Source of the DNA: an uncultured Gemmata sp.
GTDB lineage: Bacteria > Planctomycetota > Planctomycetia > Gemmatales > Gemmataceae
Direction of reading: 5' to 3'
NCBI GenBank assembly: GCA_937924775.1
Contig: CALDUT010000009.1
Span: 124,001 to 188,000 of the forward strand
Length of the DNA: 64,000 nucleotides
The position numbers and the translations under genes were made by a program. The notes below the pieces were generated by a model that saw nothing but the letters and a program-made list of their open reading frames with translations, ran no database searches and was not told where the DNA came from. Position 1 is the first letter of the stretch, and each line of letters starts with the position of its first letter. Of this stretch, positions 1-7,769 are shown piece after piece.

Positions 1-600
1 GTGGTCGTGGGCACTTTTCCTTTCACTCTCGACACCTTCTTCGCCACAGTGGAGGTCAATTACCGGCGAAACATGATCGGCACGCCGCATGCCCGGCTCG
101 ATTTGCTGGCCGGTTACCGCTACGGCTATGTGGAGGACGCATTGTATTTGGGCGACTCCTCCGACCGTTACGACGACTACCGCCACAACCGTTTCGCGGT
201 GGCGAACCATTTCCACGGTGGGCAAATCGGCCTGGCGGGGGAAGTGCGGTGGGAGGGCTGGTACGTCGCGGGAGCCGCGAAGATCGCACTGGGTGGTACC
301 ACACCCGACCTGACCACCACCGGAGCATTCGCCGGGGCCGAGGGGCTGATCGGCCACCGTTTCCGCCCCCTGGGGGCCCTCGCTCAGGAGGAACGCACCG
401 AGTTTGCCGTCCTACCCACGGTCAACGTCCAACTGGGGCACCGGTTGGGGGAATACTCACGGGTGTTTGTGGGTTACTCGTTCGCTTATCTGAGTCATGT
501 CACCCGGATCAGCGATGCCACCCGCCTGGGCTTCTCCCCGCTGAACACCAATGACTTCTGGGTCCAGTCGATCGGCTTGGGGGCCGATTTCCGGTTCTAG
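1..600 (+). CDS. BBP7-family outer-membrane beta-barrel protein, C-terminal part (5' truncated by window edge)
   Basis: About 199 residues are visible, reading in frame from the first base, so the true start lies upstream. The fragment alternates aromatic and polar residues as in beta strands (LDLLAGYRYGYVEDALYLG, VFVGYSFAYLS) and ends in a terminal strand closing with phenylalanine (LGADFRF), typical of outer-membrane barrels. It matches in layout the C-terminal half of the full-length paralogue at 29053-30684: a 'xRLDxLAGYR/F' strand, a 'FHGGQIGLAGE' strand versus 'FYGGQIGVAGT', and 'FAVLPTVNVQLG' versus 'FAVLPELTVNLG'. BBP7 proteins are a planctomycete family of unknown function, presumed to sit in the outer membrane. 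The family call is firm by comparison with the paralogue; pore or adhesin function is not known. Confidence 0.8.
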   Translation: MVVGTFPFTLDTFFATVEVNYRRNMIGTPHARLDLLAGYRYGYVEDALYLGDSSDRYDDYRHNRFAVANHFHGGQIGLAGEVRWEGWYVAGAAKIALGGTTPDLTTTGAFAGAEGLIGHRFRPLGALAQEERTEFAVLPTVNVQLGHRLGEYSRVFVGYSFAYLSHVTRISDATRLGFSPLNTNDFWVQSIGLGADFRF

Positions 601-673
601 CCGCTGACAAGACTGCCTCCAGACGGCGTCAAACCGCGGCAAACGCTAGGAAGCCACTTTGGGTTCGAGCCGG

Positions 674-1462
674 TCACTTCGCACCGGCTTTGGGGGCTTG
701 GTCCGGGTCGATAAGTTGCAGGGCACTTCGGGCGGTAACAGCCAGGGAAGGATCGCGGGCGTGGATGAACTGGGCGATTTCGGGCACGGCGGCTTTCGCG
801 TCGGCCCCGATACGGCCCAGCGCCCGCACCGCCATATAGCGTTCGTTCTCACTCTCGGTTCCAGTCAGATTGGCATCTTGCAGGCACCGGATGAGAAAAG
901 GAACCACCCGAGTATCCCGGTTGGCTTGCCATAACAATTCCGCTGCGGTGATGCGGACGCGATAGTCGCGGTGCGTCAGGCCGCGGTGGGCCTCCTGGAG
1001 GCCTCTTGCGTCCGCCGCGATCCGGTATAACGCCAAGGCGGCATGAATGCGGACCATGGGGTGGGGATGTTCGAGCTTCCGCTTCAAGAGGGCCACAACC
1101 GGTTCGGTATTCGTGGGAGCGATAAGACCCAGCGCTTCGCAGGCGGCCGATTGGACGAAGGAAGGTTCATCGCCGTCCAAAAGCACCAGCAGAGCCGGTG
1201 TCGCCTCGTGGGCGGCGGGGCCCATTCGCCCGAGGGTCTCCGCCACACACGTCCGCACGCCGGCGCGGACATCGAAGAGCCGTTTCACCAGATCGGGAAC
1301 CGCAGTTTTCCCCGCGGCTCCAAACTCCACGCCGAGGACTACAGCAGCTTCTTCACGGGTCGCCGCGTTGGCGGCCTGCAACACTTGCACCACGGCGGGA
1401 AGCGCGGCTTGGTCCCCGATTGATTCGCCACAAGGCGACCGCACACAGCAGCCGGAATGCAT
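674..1462 (-). CDS. HEAT-repeat protein, C-terminal part (downstream of frameshift)
   Basis: This ORF continues the HEAT series of the preceding ORF: after a meaningless first 15 or so residues it reads GDQAALPAVVQVLQAANAAT, then several further repeats such as 'VRTCVAETLGRMGPAAHEAT' and 'RYMAVRALGRIGADAKAAVP', ending in ...SALQLIDPDQAPKAGAK. The start codon at 1462 is probably not used; translation would naturally enter from the upstream frame near 1414-1418. If the frameshift is real, this half would be lost or made only by frameshifting. If it is a sequencing error, 674-2780 is one intact gene. The role is presumably protein-protein scaffolding; no catalytic motif is present. Confidence 0.7.
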   Translation of the reverse strand: MHSGCCVRSPCGESIGDQAALPAVVQVLQAANAATREEAAVVLGVEFGAAGKTAVPDLVKRLFDVRAGVRTCVAETLGRMGPAAHEATPALLVLLDGDEPSFVQSAACEALGLIAPTNTEPVVALLKRKLEHPHPMVRIHAALALYRIAADARGLQEAHRGLTHRDYRVRITAAELLWQANRDTRVVPFLIRCLQDANLTGTESENERYMAVRALGRIGADAKAAVPEIAQFIHARDPSLAVTARSALQLIDPDQAPKAGAK

Positions 1463-2780
1463 CCTCTTTGCTGTCGAGCGCCAGCAGCAATTCCGCGATC
1501 ACAGCCTGTCCCGGCGGCTGAAGATGGGCAATGGCTTCGGCCGCGGCCAGGCGGTATTCGCGGTTCTCGACGTAATCACAAATGGTCCGGGCATGTTCCG
1601 GTTGCGGGTCGATTTGGTAGATGGCGACTGCAACCGGCAGCGGTAATCGGTCGTTGGCATCACGCAGTTGGGCCAGTGCCGGGAGAGCGGCTTTGGCGTC
1701 GGGCCCGATGCGCCCCAGAATCGCTGCCGCACGCCAGTGATTCTCCAACAAGAGGTTACGATCTTTGAGCAAACCCACCAACCGCGGTACAGTATCCGGG
1801 GATTGGTTCCCGAGCAGATCGACCGCCAACAGGACCTCCTGCAGGTTATCGGATTGCAGCAACGCCGCGATCCGTTCCCGGGTTTGCGCTGTGGGATTGA
1901 TCCGCAGAAACACCGGATGGGGTTGAGGCAACAGCGGCCGGTTGGCTTCCACAGCATCGCGGAGCAGGGTCAGAGCCAGCGGGTCGCGATCGATCCGCCA
2001 AAGGGCTAATGCGGTGGGAGTGCGTAACAGGGCAATGTTCGGATGGTCCTTCACCTTCTCCTTGATGATGGGTACGAGTTCCTTTGCGGCCGGACCGATC
2101 TGGCCGAGGGCTTCCAGAATACGGATTGTCGCGAAGGTTTCCGCTTCGCCCAGGGCCGCGTGCAAATCGAGGAGCGCGGGGGCCGCCTCCGGACCGAGCC
2201 GGGCCAACAGCCGCGCTGCCTCGTGCTGGTCCTCGCCGCGTGGGGATTTGAGGGTTTTGGTCAGCACGGGAAGAACGACCGTGGCCGCCTCACCCAGTTC
2301 GATCAACGATTCGGCAGCGGCGAGGCGGACCCGAGCGGTTTCGTCGTCCAGGGCCTTTTTCAAAGCCGCAATAGCCGAGGGGGCATCAAGATACGCGAGG
2401 GTCCGGGCCGCGTCGCGGCGGATGTCCGGATCATTCTCATCGCACATCAGACGAGCGACGAAAGGAGCCGCGGGGCGGGCATCAGCCCCAAGCTGGGCGA
2501 GCAGCCTCAGACACTGCCGCCGCTGCGCAGAGGAGTCGGACCATAGCCCGCGGGTCAACGCGGGAACCGCAACGGGTCCCAACTCCAATAACCGCATGAT
2601 GGCTTCCTGGGCCGTGGCGCTATCCGGGTGGTGCGTTTCCTGAAGTGTTTTCTCGATGGCGGCTTCGAACCCCGATTGTAGTTTCGGTCGCTCGTCCGGG
2701 GATGGTGGCTGGGCGGTGGCAACCACCGGGGCCACGATCAACATGCCGGTCAACAGCCCGGCGATCAAGGGATTCGACAT
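1353..2780 (-). CDS. Secreted HEAT-repeat protein, N-terminal part (frameshifted)
   Basis: The protein opens with a signal peptide (MSNPLIAGLLTGMLIVAPVV, then ATAQPP) and is built from about ten HEAT/PBS-lyase-like helical repeats of roughly 35 residues, for example 'RRDAARTLAYLDAPSAIAAL' and 'VRLAAAESLIELGEAATVVL'. Such repeats form alpha-solenoids for protein binding, here presumably in the periplasm. The last natural sequence is ...LCAVALWRINRG near 1418; the residues after that (PSRASRRGAS...) do not resemble HEAT repeats. The repeat series resumes in another frame in the ORF at 674-1462, so the two ORFs are almost certainly one gene of about 700 residues interrupted by a one-base change. 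Binding partner unknown. Confidence 0.8.
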   Translation of the reverse strand: MSNPLIAGLLTGMLIVAPVVATAQPPSPDERPKLQSGFEAAIEKTLQETHHPDSATAQEAIMRLLELGPVAVPALTRGLWSDSSAQRRQCLRLLAQLGADARPAAPFVARLMCDENDPDIRRDAARTLAYLDAPSAIAALKKALDDETARVRLAAAESLIELGEAATVVLPVLTKTLKSPRGEDQHEAARLLARLGPEAAPALLDLHAALGEAETFATIRILEALGQIGPAAKELVPIIKEKVKDHPNIALLRTPTALALWRIDRDPLALTLLRDAVEANRPLLPQPHPVFLRINPTAQTRERIAALLQSDNLQEVLLAVDLLGNQSPDTVPRLVGLLKDRNLLLENHWRAAAILGRIGPDAKAALPALAQLRDANDRLPLPVAVAIYQIDPQPEHARTICDYVENREYRLAAAEAIAHLQPPGQAVIAELLLALDSKEDAFRLLCAVALWRINRGPSRASRRGASVAGRQRGDP

Positions 2781-2793
2781 GGTTTCGCCTGGT

Positions 2794-3993
2794 TCAGCCG
2801 GAATGGGATGGGGCGTTCCCCGCGGGTTGCAATGTTACCCGGAGAACCTGCGGATTGCAGCGAATACGGATCGGTTCTTTCCCACTGATCCCCCGCCCCA
2901 CAACCATCACCGTGTCTTTTGCGTGAAAGACGCCGCTATCGAAGCGGCGGCCGTAGCGACTGGGAACGAAGATCGAGCCAATCAGGGGTACCCGGATCCC
3001 ACCACCATGAACATGACCACACACCATGAAGTGGATCCGATTCGCCTGTGCCCAATAGAAATGGTCGGGCGTGTGGCTGAGGCAGAAGCGGAAATCGTCG
3101 GGCGGAGCGGTGGTCAACTCCGGGGGGGGGGTAAACCACGGCCCCTCATGGCCCACCACGACACACGGCACGCCGCGGATCGTCACTCGTTCCCAGCGGT
3201 TGCCCAAAACGGTATACCCGGCCAGGCGCAATTCCGCACGCACACGCTCCGGGTCGTGATGCTGGTCGTGATTGCCCAAAACTGCCCATTTTGCCGCGCG
3301 CGCGGGCAACCGACCGAGCAACGAGCCGATCCAGGCGTGGTGCCGATCACTATCGAGGTAATCGCCGACCAAACAGATAATGTCCGGAGTGGGGCCGGCC
3401 AAGAGTTCTTCGATCATCCGGTCGAAATAAATCCGGCTGGGTGTTCCGTGGAAGTGCAGATCGCTCAGGATCAGGCATGTCAGGCCGTTCCAGGATGGCG
3501 GCAGATGGGGAACGGCCAGCGTGAGTTCGGTGATGTCAAAGCGAAAGACGCCATTGCCCGGAATGCGGGTGAAGAAGCGCCCTTTCCCATCGCCGATGAG
3601 GGCTTGCCCGTACTCGGGCCACAGGTCGAGCGTTCGCGTTTGCTCGACCAGAACACATCCCGGCGGTGAACGAAGCCCCCGCTGAATGGTCACAACCAGA
3701 AAGACTCCGCTGAAGCCACAGCAGACGCAGCCATAAATCCCGGCAGCGATCGCCCCAGAGCTATCGAACACCCCATCCCCCCCCGATTCCAGCTCAGTTG
3801 CAGTGACCAGACGCCCCACAAGAGCAGGGAAGGCGAGGATGAGGATCGCGGTGAAGTACCGCCACAGTTTCAGAAACGTTTTGGAGAGGGGGCGAGCGTA
3901 AAGATTGTTCAGCAGCGCCGTGAGAATATAGGCGTGCCCCACCCACGCCAATCCCCCCAAGAGCAGTGTTAACCCGTACATCATACCCACCAT
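2794..3993 (-). CDS. Membrane-anchored calcineurin-like metallophosphoesterase
   Basis: Metal-dependent phosphoesterase of the YkuE-like branch. The N-terminal third has three hydrophobic segments (around LTLLLGGLAWVGHAYILTAL, FTAILILAFPALVG and AAGIYGCVCCGFSGVFLVV). The catalytic domain then shows the full motif set in order: LSDLHFHG, LVGDYLD, VLGNHDQHH, a LSHTPDHF histidine and GHVHGGG. In YkuE-like enzymes these residues bind two metals. The substrate is unknown; membrane or lipid-linked phosphoesters are plausible. Start choice is ambiguous: an 18-bp tandem repeat places one ATG at 4011 and another at 3993, and a TTG exists at 4047. None has a good ribosome-binding site; 3993 is used because it immediately precedes the first membrane segment. 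Confidence 0.85.
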   Translation of the reverse strand: MVGMMYGLTLLLGGLAWVGHAYILTALLNNLYARPLSKTFLKLWRYFTAILILAFPALVGRLVTATELESGGDGVFDSSGAIAAGIYGCVCCGFSGVFLVVTIQRGLRSPPGCVLVEQTRTLDLWPEYGQALIGDGKGRFFTRIPGNGVFRFDITELTLAVPHLPPSWNGLTCLILSDLHFHGTPSRIYFDRMIEELLAGPTPDIICLVGDYLDSDRHHAWIGSLLGRLPARAAKWAVLGNHDQHHDPERVRAELRLAGYTVLGNRWERVTIRGVPCVVVGHEGPWFTPPPELTTAPPDDFRFCLSHTPDHFYWAQANRIHFMVCGHVHGGGIRVPLIGSIFVPSRYGRRFDSGVFHAKDTVMVVGRGISGKEPIRIRCNPQVLRVTLQPAGNAPSHSG

Positions 3994-4026
3994 GCTACCG
4001 CGAGTTGGCATGCTACCGCGAGTTGG
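3991..4026. repeat. 18-bp perfect tandem duplication at the start of the metallophosphoesterase gene
   Basis: The 18-bp unit catgctaccgcgagttgg occurs twice without spacer (3991-4008 and 4009-4026). It is six codons long and on the minus strand encodes PTRGSM twice, each copy carrying a possible ATG start. The in-frame length suggests a recent slippage or duplication tolerated by, or affecting, translation initiation. Confidence 0.9.
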
Positions 4027-4139
4027 GCCGAGTGTCTTGTGTAACAATGTTGCAACAGATCGTCTCCCGGCTGGCCGGAGGGCGTTTAGAATCGTGGCGG
4101 ATCTTCACTGCACATCCAGGTCTGTTCGGAAGGTCGATC

Positions 4140-4556
4140 ATGCGAGCTTGGGCGGTCGTGTTGTTTGTGGGCGGTATGTTGGCGTTGGCGTCGTGGGGTT
4201 CGGCCCAACCGCCAGGTGGGCAACCGGGGGGCAAAGGCGGCAAAGGGGGCTTCCCCGGAGGAAAGGGTGGGTTCGGCGGCTTGGGCGGCTTCTTCGCTCC
4301 GGGAATTGGACAAATTCTCCCGGGTTTTGTCCAAGACCAACTGAAACTGACAGATGCCCAAAAGAAGGAACTGGAAACCCTTCAGAAAGACGTTGACGCG
4401 AAACTCGACAAGATTCTCACCGAAGACCAACGGAAGCAGCTCAAGCAGATGAAAGAACGCGGTCCGGCAATGGGTGGATTCCCAAACTTCCCGGCTTTCC
4501 CCGGCTTCCCCGGCCAACCGGGCGACACGGGGAAAAGGAACCAGAAGGACAAGTAA
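4140..4556 (+). CDS. Small secreted Gly/Pro-rich protein with helical LTDAQ motif
   Basis: About 138 residues. The start at 4140 is chosen because GGAAGG (4128-4133) sits six bases upstream and the next residues form a signal peptide (MRAWAVVLFVGGMLALASWG, then SAQ). The mature protein has a low-complexity glycine/lysine/phenylalanine stretch (PGGKGGKGGFPGG...), a charged helix QDQLKLTDAQKKELETLQK followed by LDKILTEDQRKQLKQM, and a second glycine/proline/phenylalanine-rich tail. The helical motif resembles the LTxxQ segments of Spy/CpxP-like periplasmic proteins and is common in small secreted planctomycete proteins. It is divergent from the metallophosphoesterase upstream. Function unknown. 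Confidence 0.7.
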   Translation: MRAWAVVLFVGGMLALASWGSAQPPGGQPGGKGGKGGFPGGKGGFGGLGGFFAPGIGQILPGFVQDQLKLTDAQKKELETLQKDVDAKLDKILTEDQRKQLKQMKERGPAMGGFPNFPAFPGFPGQPGDTGKRNQKDK

Positions 4557-4625
4557 TCGTTTCGTCTTGAGCCGTAAACCTTTTGCAAAATAGAAGATGC
4601 GACGCAGCAATATTCCCGGGGCCGT

Positions 4626-5024
4626 CTAAACTGCGACTGTGTCCAGGTCGGCGGCGGCGGCCTGCGGCCATCCTGCAGCCCGCCGTTGCTGCTCCGTGCG
4701 ACATTCTTCCAACAACTCCCTGCGGAGAGCGTAATCGCCGCTCTGCCGGTCCCACGCCAGAATGACCGCGGACGTCGCGGGATTCAGCCCGGCGACCCGC
4801 GACAGCCACAGGATACCCGCTTCGTGGTGATAGTGACACGTCCGGGGATGGTTCCACGCAATGTGAGACGCTAAACAGCCCATCGGCAGGGCTCGCGTGA
4901 AAGCCCCGTGAATGAGTAAGGGGCTGCCTTTCTCGAGCAACTCAATGAGCCGGGAGAGGCCATCGTCGGTGATGTGCGGCAGCCACGCCGCCCGAAACTC
5001 GGCAATTGCTGCGGAAATCGGCAT
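4626..5024 (-). CDS. Conserved-looking hypothetical protein, about 132 aa
   Basis: No family recognised. The ORF extends to 5066, but the ATG at 5024 gives a natural start (MPISAAIAEFRAAWLPHITD). Features: an amphipathic N-terminal half, a central stretch rich in histidine, cysteine and tryptophan (ASHIAWNHPRTCHYHHEAG), a hydrophobic helix (GLNPATSAVILAWD) and an acidic/basic C-terminal helix. There is no signal peptide or membrane segment. The ordered composition, with an aromatic and histidine-rich core, argues for a real folded protein rather than a chance ORF. It is convergent with the small secreted protein at 4140-4556. Confidence 0.55.
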   Translation of the reverse strand: MPISAAIAEFRAAWLPHITDDGLSRLIELLEKGSPLLIHGAFTRALPMGCLASHIAWNHPRTCHYHHEAGILWLSRVAGLNPATSAVILAWDRQSGDYALRRELLEECRTEQQRRAAGWPQAAAADLDTVAV

Positions 5025-5066
5025 GATGACAGCACTCCCGAAGCGACCGCCACGGACTTTTGGCAA

Positions 5067-5638
5067 TTCACCGGAATTTTGCGTAAACGCTGGGGCGGCC
5101 AGATGATAGGTTCAATCACCGGCACTCATCAACCGAGGCGCGAAAGGCAGGAGCGGTGCGCCGCGGAGAAGTAAGTGAGGGCATCATAAAAGGCGATTTC
5201 CCACGCTGTCAATAGCCCAGAAGGTGGCAGAAATTCCAATAGCCATGGGAATGTCCACACGCTGTGGCGGTTCCAGGTACCGGGTAAGCAGTTACGGCCG
5301 AAGGCCGCGGCGGAAGTGGCTGGAAAAAATTTTGGAAAGAAAACCTGGGCTGAAATCTTCACAAGATTCATTTCCTTAGTCGTGATGACATTCGTTTGTG
5401 ATTGTGCCCTGTCGCTCCCCCAAAAGAATCCCCACAATTACCCACTATCCTTCACTCGCATGCCAAGCAACGATGGAAAAAACTGCCACAAATGAGAATG
5501 ACAACGCCGTGTCATGCGCCAGGGTAGCAATACACCAGCATGGATGTGACAATCCCCGGGCCGAGGGAACCGCAACATCCCCACGGGCTTCCCCAATCAC
5601 TGCCACCTGGAGCAGTTCCTACTTCCTACTTAGTGTCG
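5067..5638. other. Intergenic region without recognisable gene
   Basis: About 570 bases with lower GC than its surroundings. Short ORFs here have no plausible protein composition, no ribosome-binding site and no family resemblance. I see no tRNA, strong palindrome or repeat apart from the hairpin next to ilvC, described separately. It may hold the promoter of the gene ending at 4626 or a small RNA; nothing definite is visible. Confidence 0.5.
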
Positions 5639-5676
5639 TTTTCTGCGAGATGGGAAATTTCATCTCCCACAGAAAA
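5639..5676 (-). terminator. Hairpin terminator candidate after ilvC
   Basis: A two-part stem (TTTTCTG 5639-5645 with CAGAAAA 5670-5676, and GAGATG 5647-5652 with CATCTC 5661-5666) starts 11 bases beyond the ilvC stop codon. The outer A/T-rich arms give a short T tract on the minus strand, consistent with factor-independent termination. Confidence 0.55.
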
Positions 5677-5687
5677 TTGTCCCCGTG

Positions 5688-6740
5688 TCAGCCAACCTGC
5701 CGCTCGGGGCGGAGGGCCCGGACCTGGGCTCCGGCTTGCCACATCTCGCTATCGGCGATTTCCTTCAGCTCCTTCTCCAATTGCTGCCGGTAATCGGGGC
5801 GGCTGTTGGCTTCCAAGACCCGTCGCGTCTCGGCGCCGCTGGCCACGGCCTGATACAGCTTCTCAAATACCGGTTTGGTGGCATCGCGGAAGGCCTTGAA
5901 CCAATCGAGAGCCCCCCGTTGGGCGGTGGTGGAACAATTCGCGTACATCCAATCCATCCCTTTTTCCGCAATCAGCGGATACAGGCTCTGCGTGGCTTCT
6001 TCCACGGTTTCATTGAAGGCTTCACTGGGGCTGTGCCCATGTTCACGCAGTACTTCGTACTGCGCTAGCCACAATCCGTAGATGGCCCCCATCAGAACGC
6101 CCCGCTCACCAGTGAGGTCGGAAATGACTTCCTTCGCGAACGTGGTTTCAAACAAATACCCTGAGCCAATCGCAATACCCAAGGCCAAGCAGCGTTCCCG
6201 GGCCCGCCCCGTGGCATCCTGGTGAATCGCAAAACTGCTATTGATGCCCTTGCCTTCCAAGAAATGCCGCCGGACCGTAGTGCCGCTGCCTTTGGGCGCA
6301 ACCAGAATCACGTCGATATCCGGGGGTGGAACCACCCCGGTCTGATCACTGAAAACTACCGAGAAGCCATGCGAGAAGTAGAGGGCCTTACCGGACGTCA
6401 GGTGCGGCTTAATTGTGGGCCACATATCCTTCTGACCAGCATCGGACAGAAGATATTGCACCACCGTGCCGCGGGCGGCGGCTTCTTCAAGATCGAATAG
6501 CGTTTCACCCGGTTTCCAGCCATCTTGCAAGCACAACTCGTAGGCTTTCCCCCCCCGCCGTTGACCCACGATAACGCGGATGCCATTGTCGCGCATGTTC
6601 AACGATTGGCCACGCCCTTGCACACCATAGCCCAGAACCGCTACGGTTTCATCCTTCAGGATGTCACGGACACGGTCGAGCGGATAGTCGCTGCGCTCGA
6701 TGCAAACTTCCACAGTGTCGCCAATACGAATCTCTTTCAT
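5688..6740 (-). CDS. ilvC: Ketol-acid reductoisomerase (NADP+)
   Basis: Converts acetolactate or acetohydroxybutyrate to dihydroxy-acids in valine, leucine and isoleucine synthesis. At 350 residues it is a class I (short) enzyme. The N-terminal Rossmann domain carries VLGYGVQGRGQSLNMRDNG and the cofactor loop VGQRRGGKAYE. The C-terminal knotted domain carries the metal-binding stretch SDLTGERGVLMGAIYGLW and the conserved YANCSTTAQRGALDW. Other ilv genes are not adjacent. It is divergent from a MarR regulator across 81 bp, and an inverted repeat overlaps its likely -35 box, so it may be under that regulator's control. Identification is secure. Confidence 0.97.
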   Translation of the reverse strand: MKEIRIGDTVEVCIERSDYPLDRVRDILKDETVAVLGYGVQGRGQSLNMRDNGIRVIVGQRRGGKAYELCLQDGWKPGETLFDLEEAAARGTVVQYLLSDAGQKDMWPTIKPHLTSGKALYFSHGFSVVFSDQTGVVPPPDIDVILVAPKGSGTTVRRHFLEGKGINSSFAIHQDATGRARERCLALGIAIGSGYLFETTFAKEVISDLTGERGVLMGAIYGLWLAQYEVLREHGHSPSEAFNETVEEATQSLYPLIAEKGMDWMYANCSTTAQRGALDWFKAFRDATKPVFEKLYQAVASGAETRRVLEANSRPDYRQQLEKELKEIADSEMWQAGAQVRALRPERQVG

Positions 6741-6783
6741 GGCTCTTCTCTTGGGAGAGGGAATTGTGTATGCTCGGGTTTAA

Positions 6784-6811
6784 GTAGTATCAGAATTTAT
6801 CTCGATGTCAA
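6784..6811 (-). promoter_or_regulatory. Probable ilvC promoter
   Basis: On the minus strand a perfect TTGACA (-35, 6806-6811) is followed after 16 bp by TACTAC (weak -10, 6784-6789). This would start transcription about 35 bases before the ilvC ATG. The -35 box lies inside the candidate MarR operator at 6800-6813. Confidence 0.5.
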
Positions 6812-6813
6812 GA
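6800..6813. promoter_or_regulatory. Candidate MarR-family operator between ilvC and marR
   Basis: The imperfect inverted repeat TCTcGAtgTCaAGA (6800-6813) has MarR-like dimensions. It sits 8 bp upstream of the marR-like ATG and covers the ilvC -35 box, so a bound dimer could repress both genes. This is inferred from position and symmetry only. Confidence 0.5.
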
Positions 6814-6821
6814 ATTCTAAT

Positions 6822-7367
6822 ATGGAAGCGACTAATACCGACCGTACCGCCGGGGTCGCGGACCCCGGCGAGAAACCGGCTCCCGACGCGATCGACCGCC
6901 TCCTGGCCCGTTGGCGGGAGGTTCGCCCCGATCTCGACCCGTCCCCGTTGGCACTGGTGGGCCGGGTGCTGGTGTTGGCCGAACATCTCAAACGCAGTGT
7001 GGAGACGGCCCTGGAAAAACACCAACTGACGCTGGGGCAATTCGACATTCTCGCGACGCTCCGCCGGCATGGCAAGAAGGGGGGATTGACACCTTCGCAA
7101 TTGCTCGAAAGTGTCATGCTCTCCAGCGGTGGGATGACCGCGCGGCTCGATGCGTTGGCTGAAGCCGGTTACATCGTCCGCAAGCCAACTCCCCACGATC
7201 GGCGGATGGTGGTGATTGAACTGACGGCCAAAGGCCGCCGCGTGATCGACCAGGCCACGAAAACACGCTTCCAGGAAGCCAAAGATTCGCTACCGCCTTT
7301 CAACGCCGACGAGCAGGCGCAATTGGCAGGACTCCTCCGGCGCTGGCTGGCCCAAATCGCTGGTTAA
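6822..7367 (+). CDS. MarR-family transcriptional regulator
   Basis: Winged-helix regulator of 181 residues. The N-terminal 25 residues are disordered (Asp/Pro/Ala-rich). A dimerisation helix follows, then the DNA-binding part QFDILATLRRHGKKGGLTPS, the recognition helix SVMLSSGGMTARLDALAEAG and the classic wing YIVRKPTPHDRRMVVIELTA. This DxRxxxVxLT wing is diagnostic of MarR. The ATG at 6822 is preferred over in-frame upstream starts, which would run through the promoter region. MarR proteins usually respond to small aromatic or oxidising ligands; the ligand here is unknown. The divergent arrangement suggests it controls itself and ilvC. Confidence 0.9.
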   Translation: MEATNTDRTAGVADPGEKPAPDAIDRLLARWREVRPDLDPSPLALVGRVLVLAEHLKRSVETALEKHQLTLGQFDILATLRRHGKKGGLTPSQLLESVMLSSGGMTARLDALAEAGYIVRKPTPHDRRMVVIELTAKGRRVIDQATKTRFQEAKDSLPPFNADEQAQLAGLLRRWLAQIAG

Positions 7368-7393
7368 GTGGACGCATGATCAAAATGTGAACA

Positions 7394-7417
7394 GCCCGCC
7401 CCACCTGGGGACCGGGC
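7394..7417. terminator. GC-rich hairpin between convergent genes
   Basis: GCCCG-CCCC pairs with GGGG-ac-CGGGC around a four-base loop, 26 bp after the MarR gene and just before the end of the convergent gene at 7425. There is no T tract, so it may work in both directions or only protect 3' ends. Confidence 0.4.
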
Positions 7418-7424
7418 CGCCTCC

Positions 7425-7760
7425 TCACTCGTCCACGACATCCTCGAGTCGCGAAATCGCCACCACTTCACTGCGGCGAACAAAGACCCGCTTGCGGTTC
7501 CGCTTGATGCCCGTAGCCACCGAATCGGCAATGTAGAGTTCTCGCGTCGTCTCCGTATCGCGCAGATCGTGCAGATCCGCATTCTTTAACTCGAGGAAAT
7601 GCTCATCGATCCGCACCAGCCGGCCCAAACACACATACGGGCTGACTAAATCAATCACCACTTTTTGTTCTAAAAGCTCCTCCAGCATATCATTCCCCAT
7701 GGATGTGACGCGGATTGTGGGCCGACCGGGGCTGTTTCTTCCCCGGCCCTGGTTACTCAT
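7425..7760 (-). CDS. Sm-like (LSm-fold) small protein, function unknown
   Basis: About 111 residues from the ATG at 7760, or about 91 from the ATG at 7700. The core EQKVVIDLVSPYVCLGRLVR, then IDEHFLELKNADLHDL, then RVFVRRSEVVAISRLEDV has the strand order of an Sm/LSm barrel: an N-terminal helix, a 'V.L....V..G.L...D..' Sm1-like part and a final strand pair. Sm-like proteins bind RNA or act as small oligomeric adaptors. The GGAGG nearest the 7760 ATG abuts it with no spacer, so the exact start is uncertain. An inverted repeat lies immediately upstream (7770-7790), shared with the divergent USP gene. The fold assignment is by eye. Confidence 0.6.
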   Translation of the reverse strand: MSNQGRGRNSPGRPTIRVTSMGNDMLEELLEQKVVIDLVSPYVCLGRLVRIDEHFLELKNADLHDLRDTETTRELYIADSVATGIKRNRKRVFVRRSEVVAISRLEDVVDE

Positions 7761-7769
7761 CCTCCGAAG

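Noticed and set aside
2656-3669. 337-residue plus-strand open frame
   Set aside because: Antisense to the metallophosphoesterase, whose catalytic motifs are complete.
7394-7417. Riboswitch or attenuator
   Set aside because: It lies between convergent gene ends, so a terminator role is simpler.
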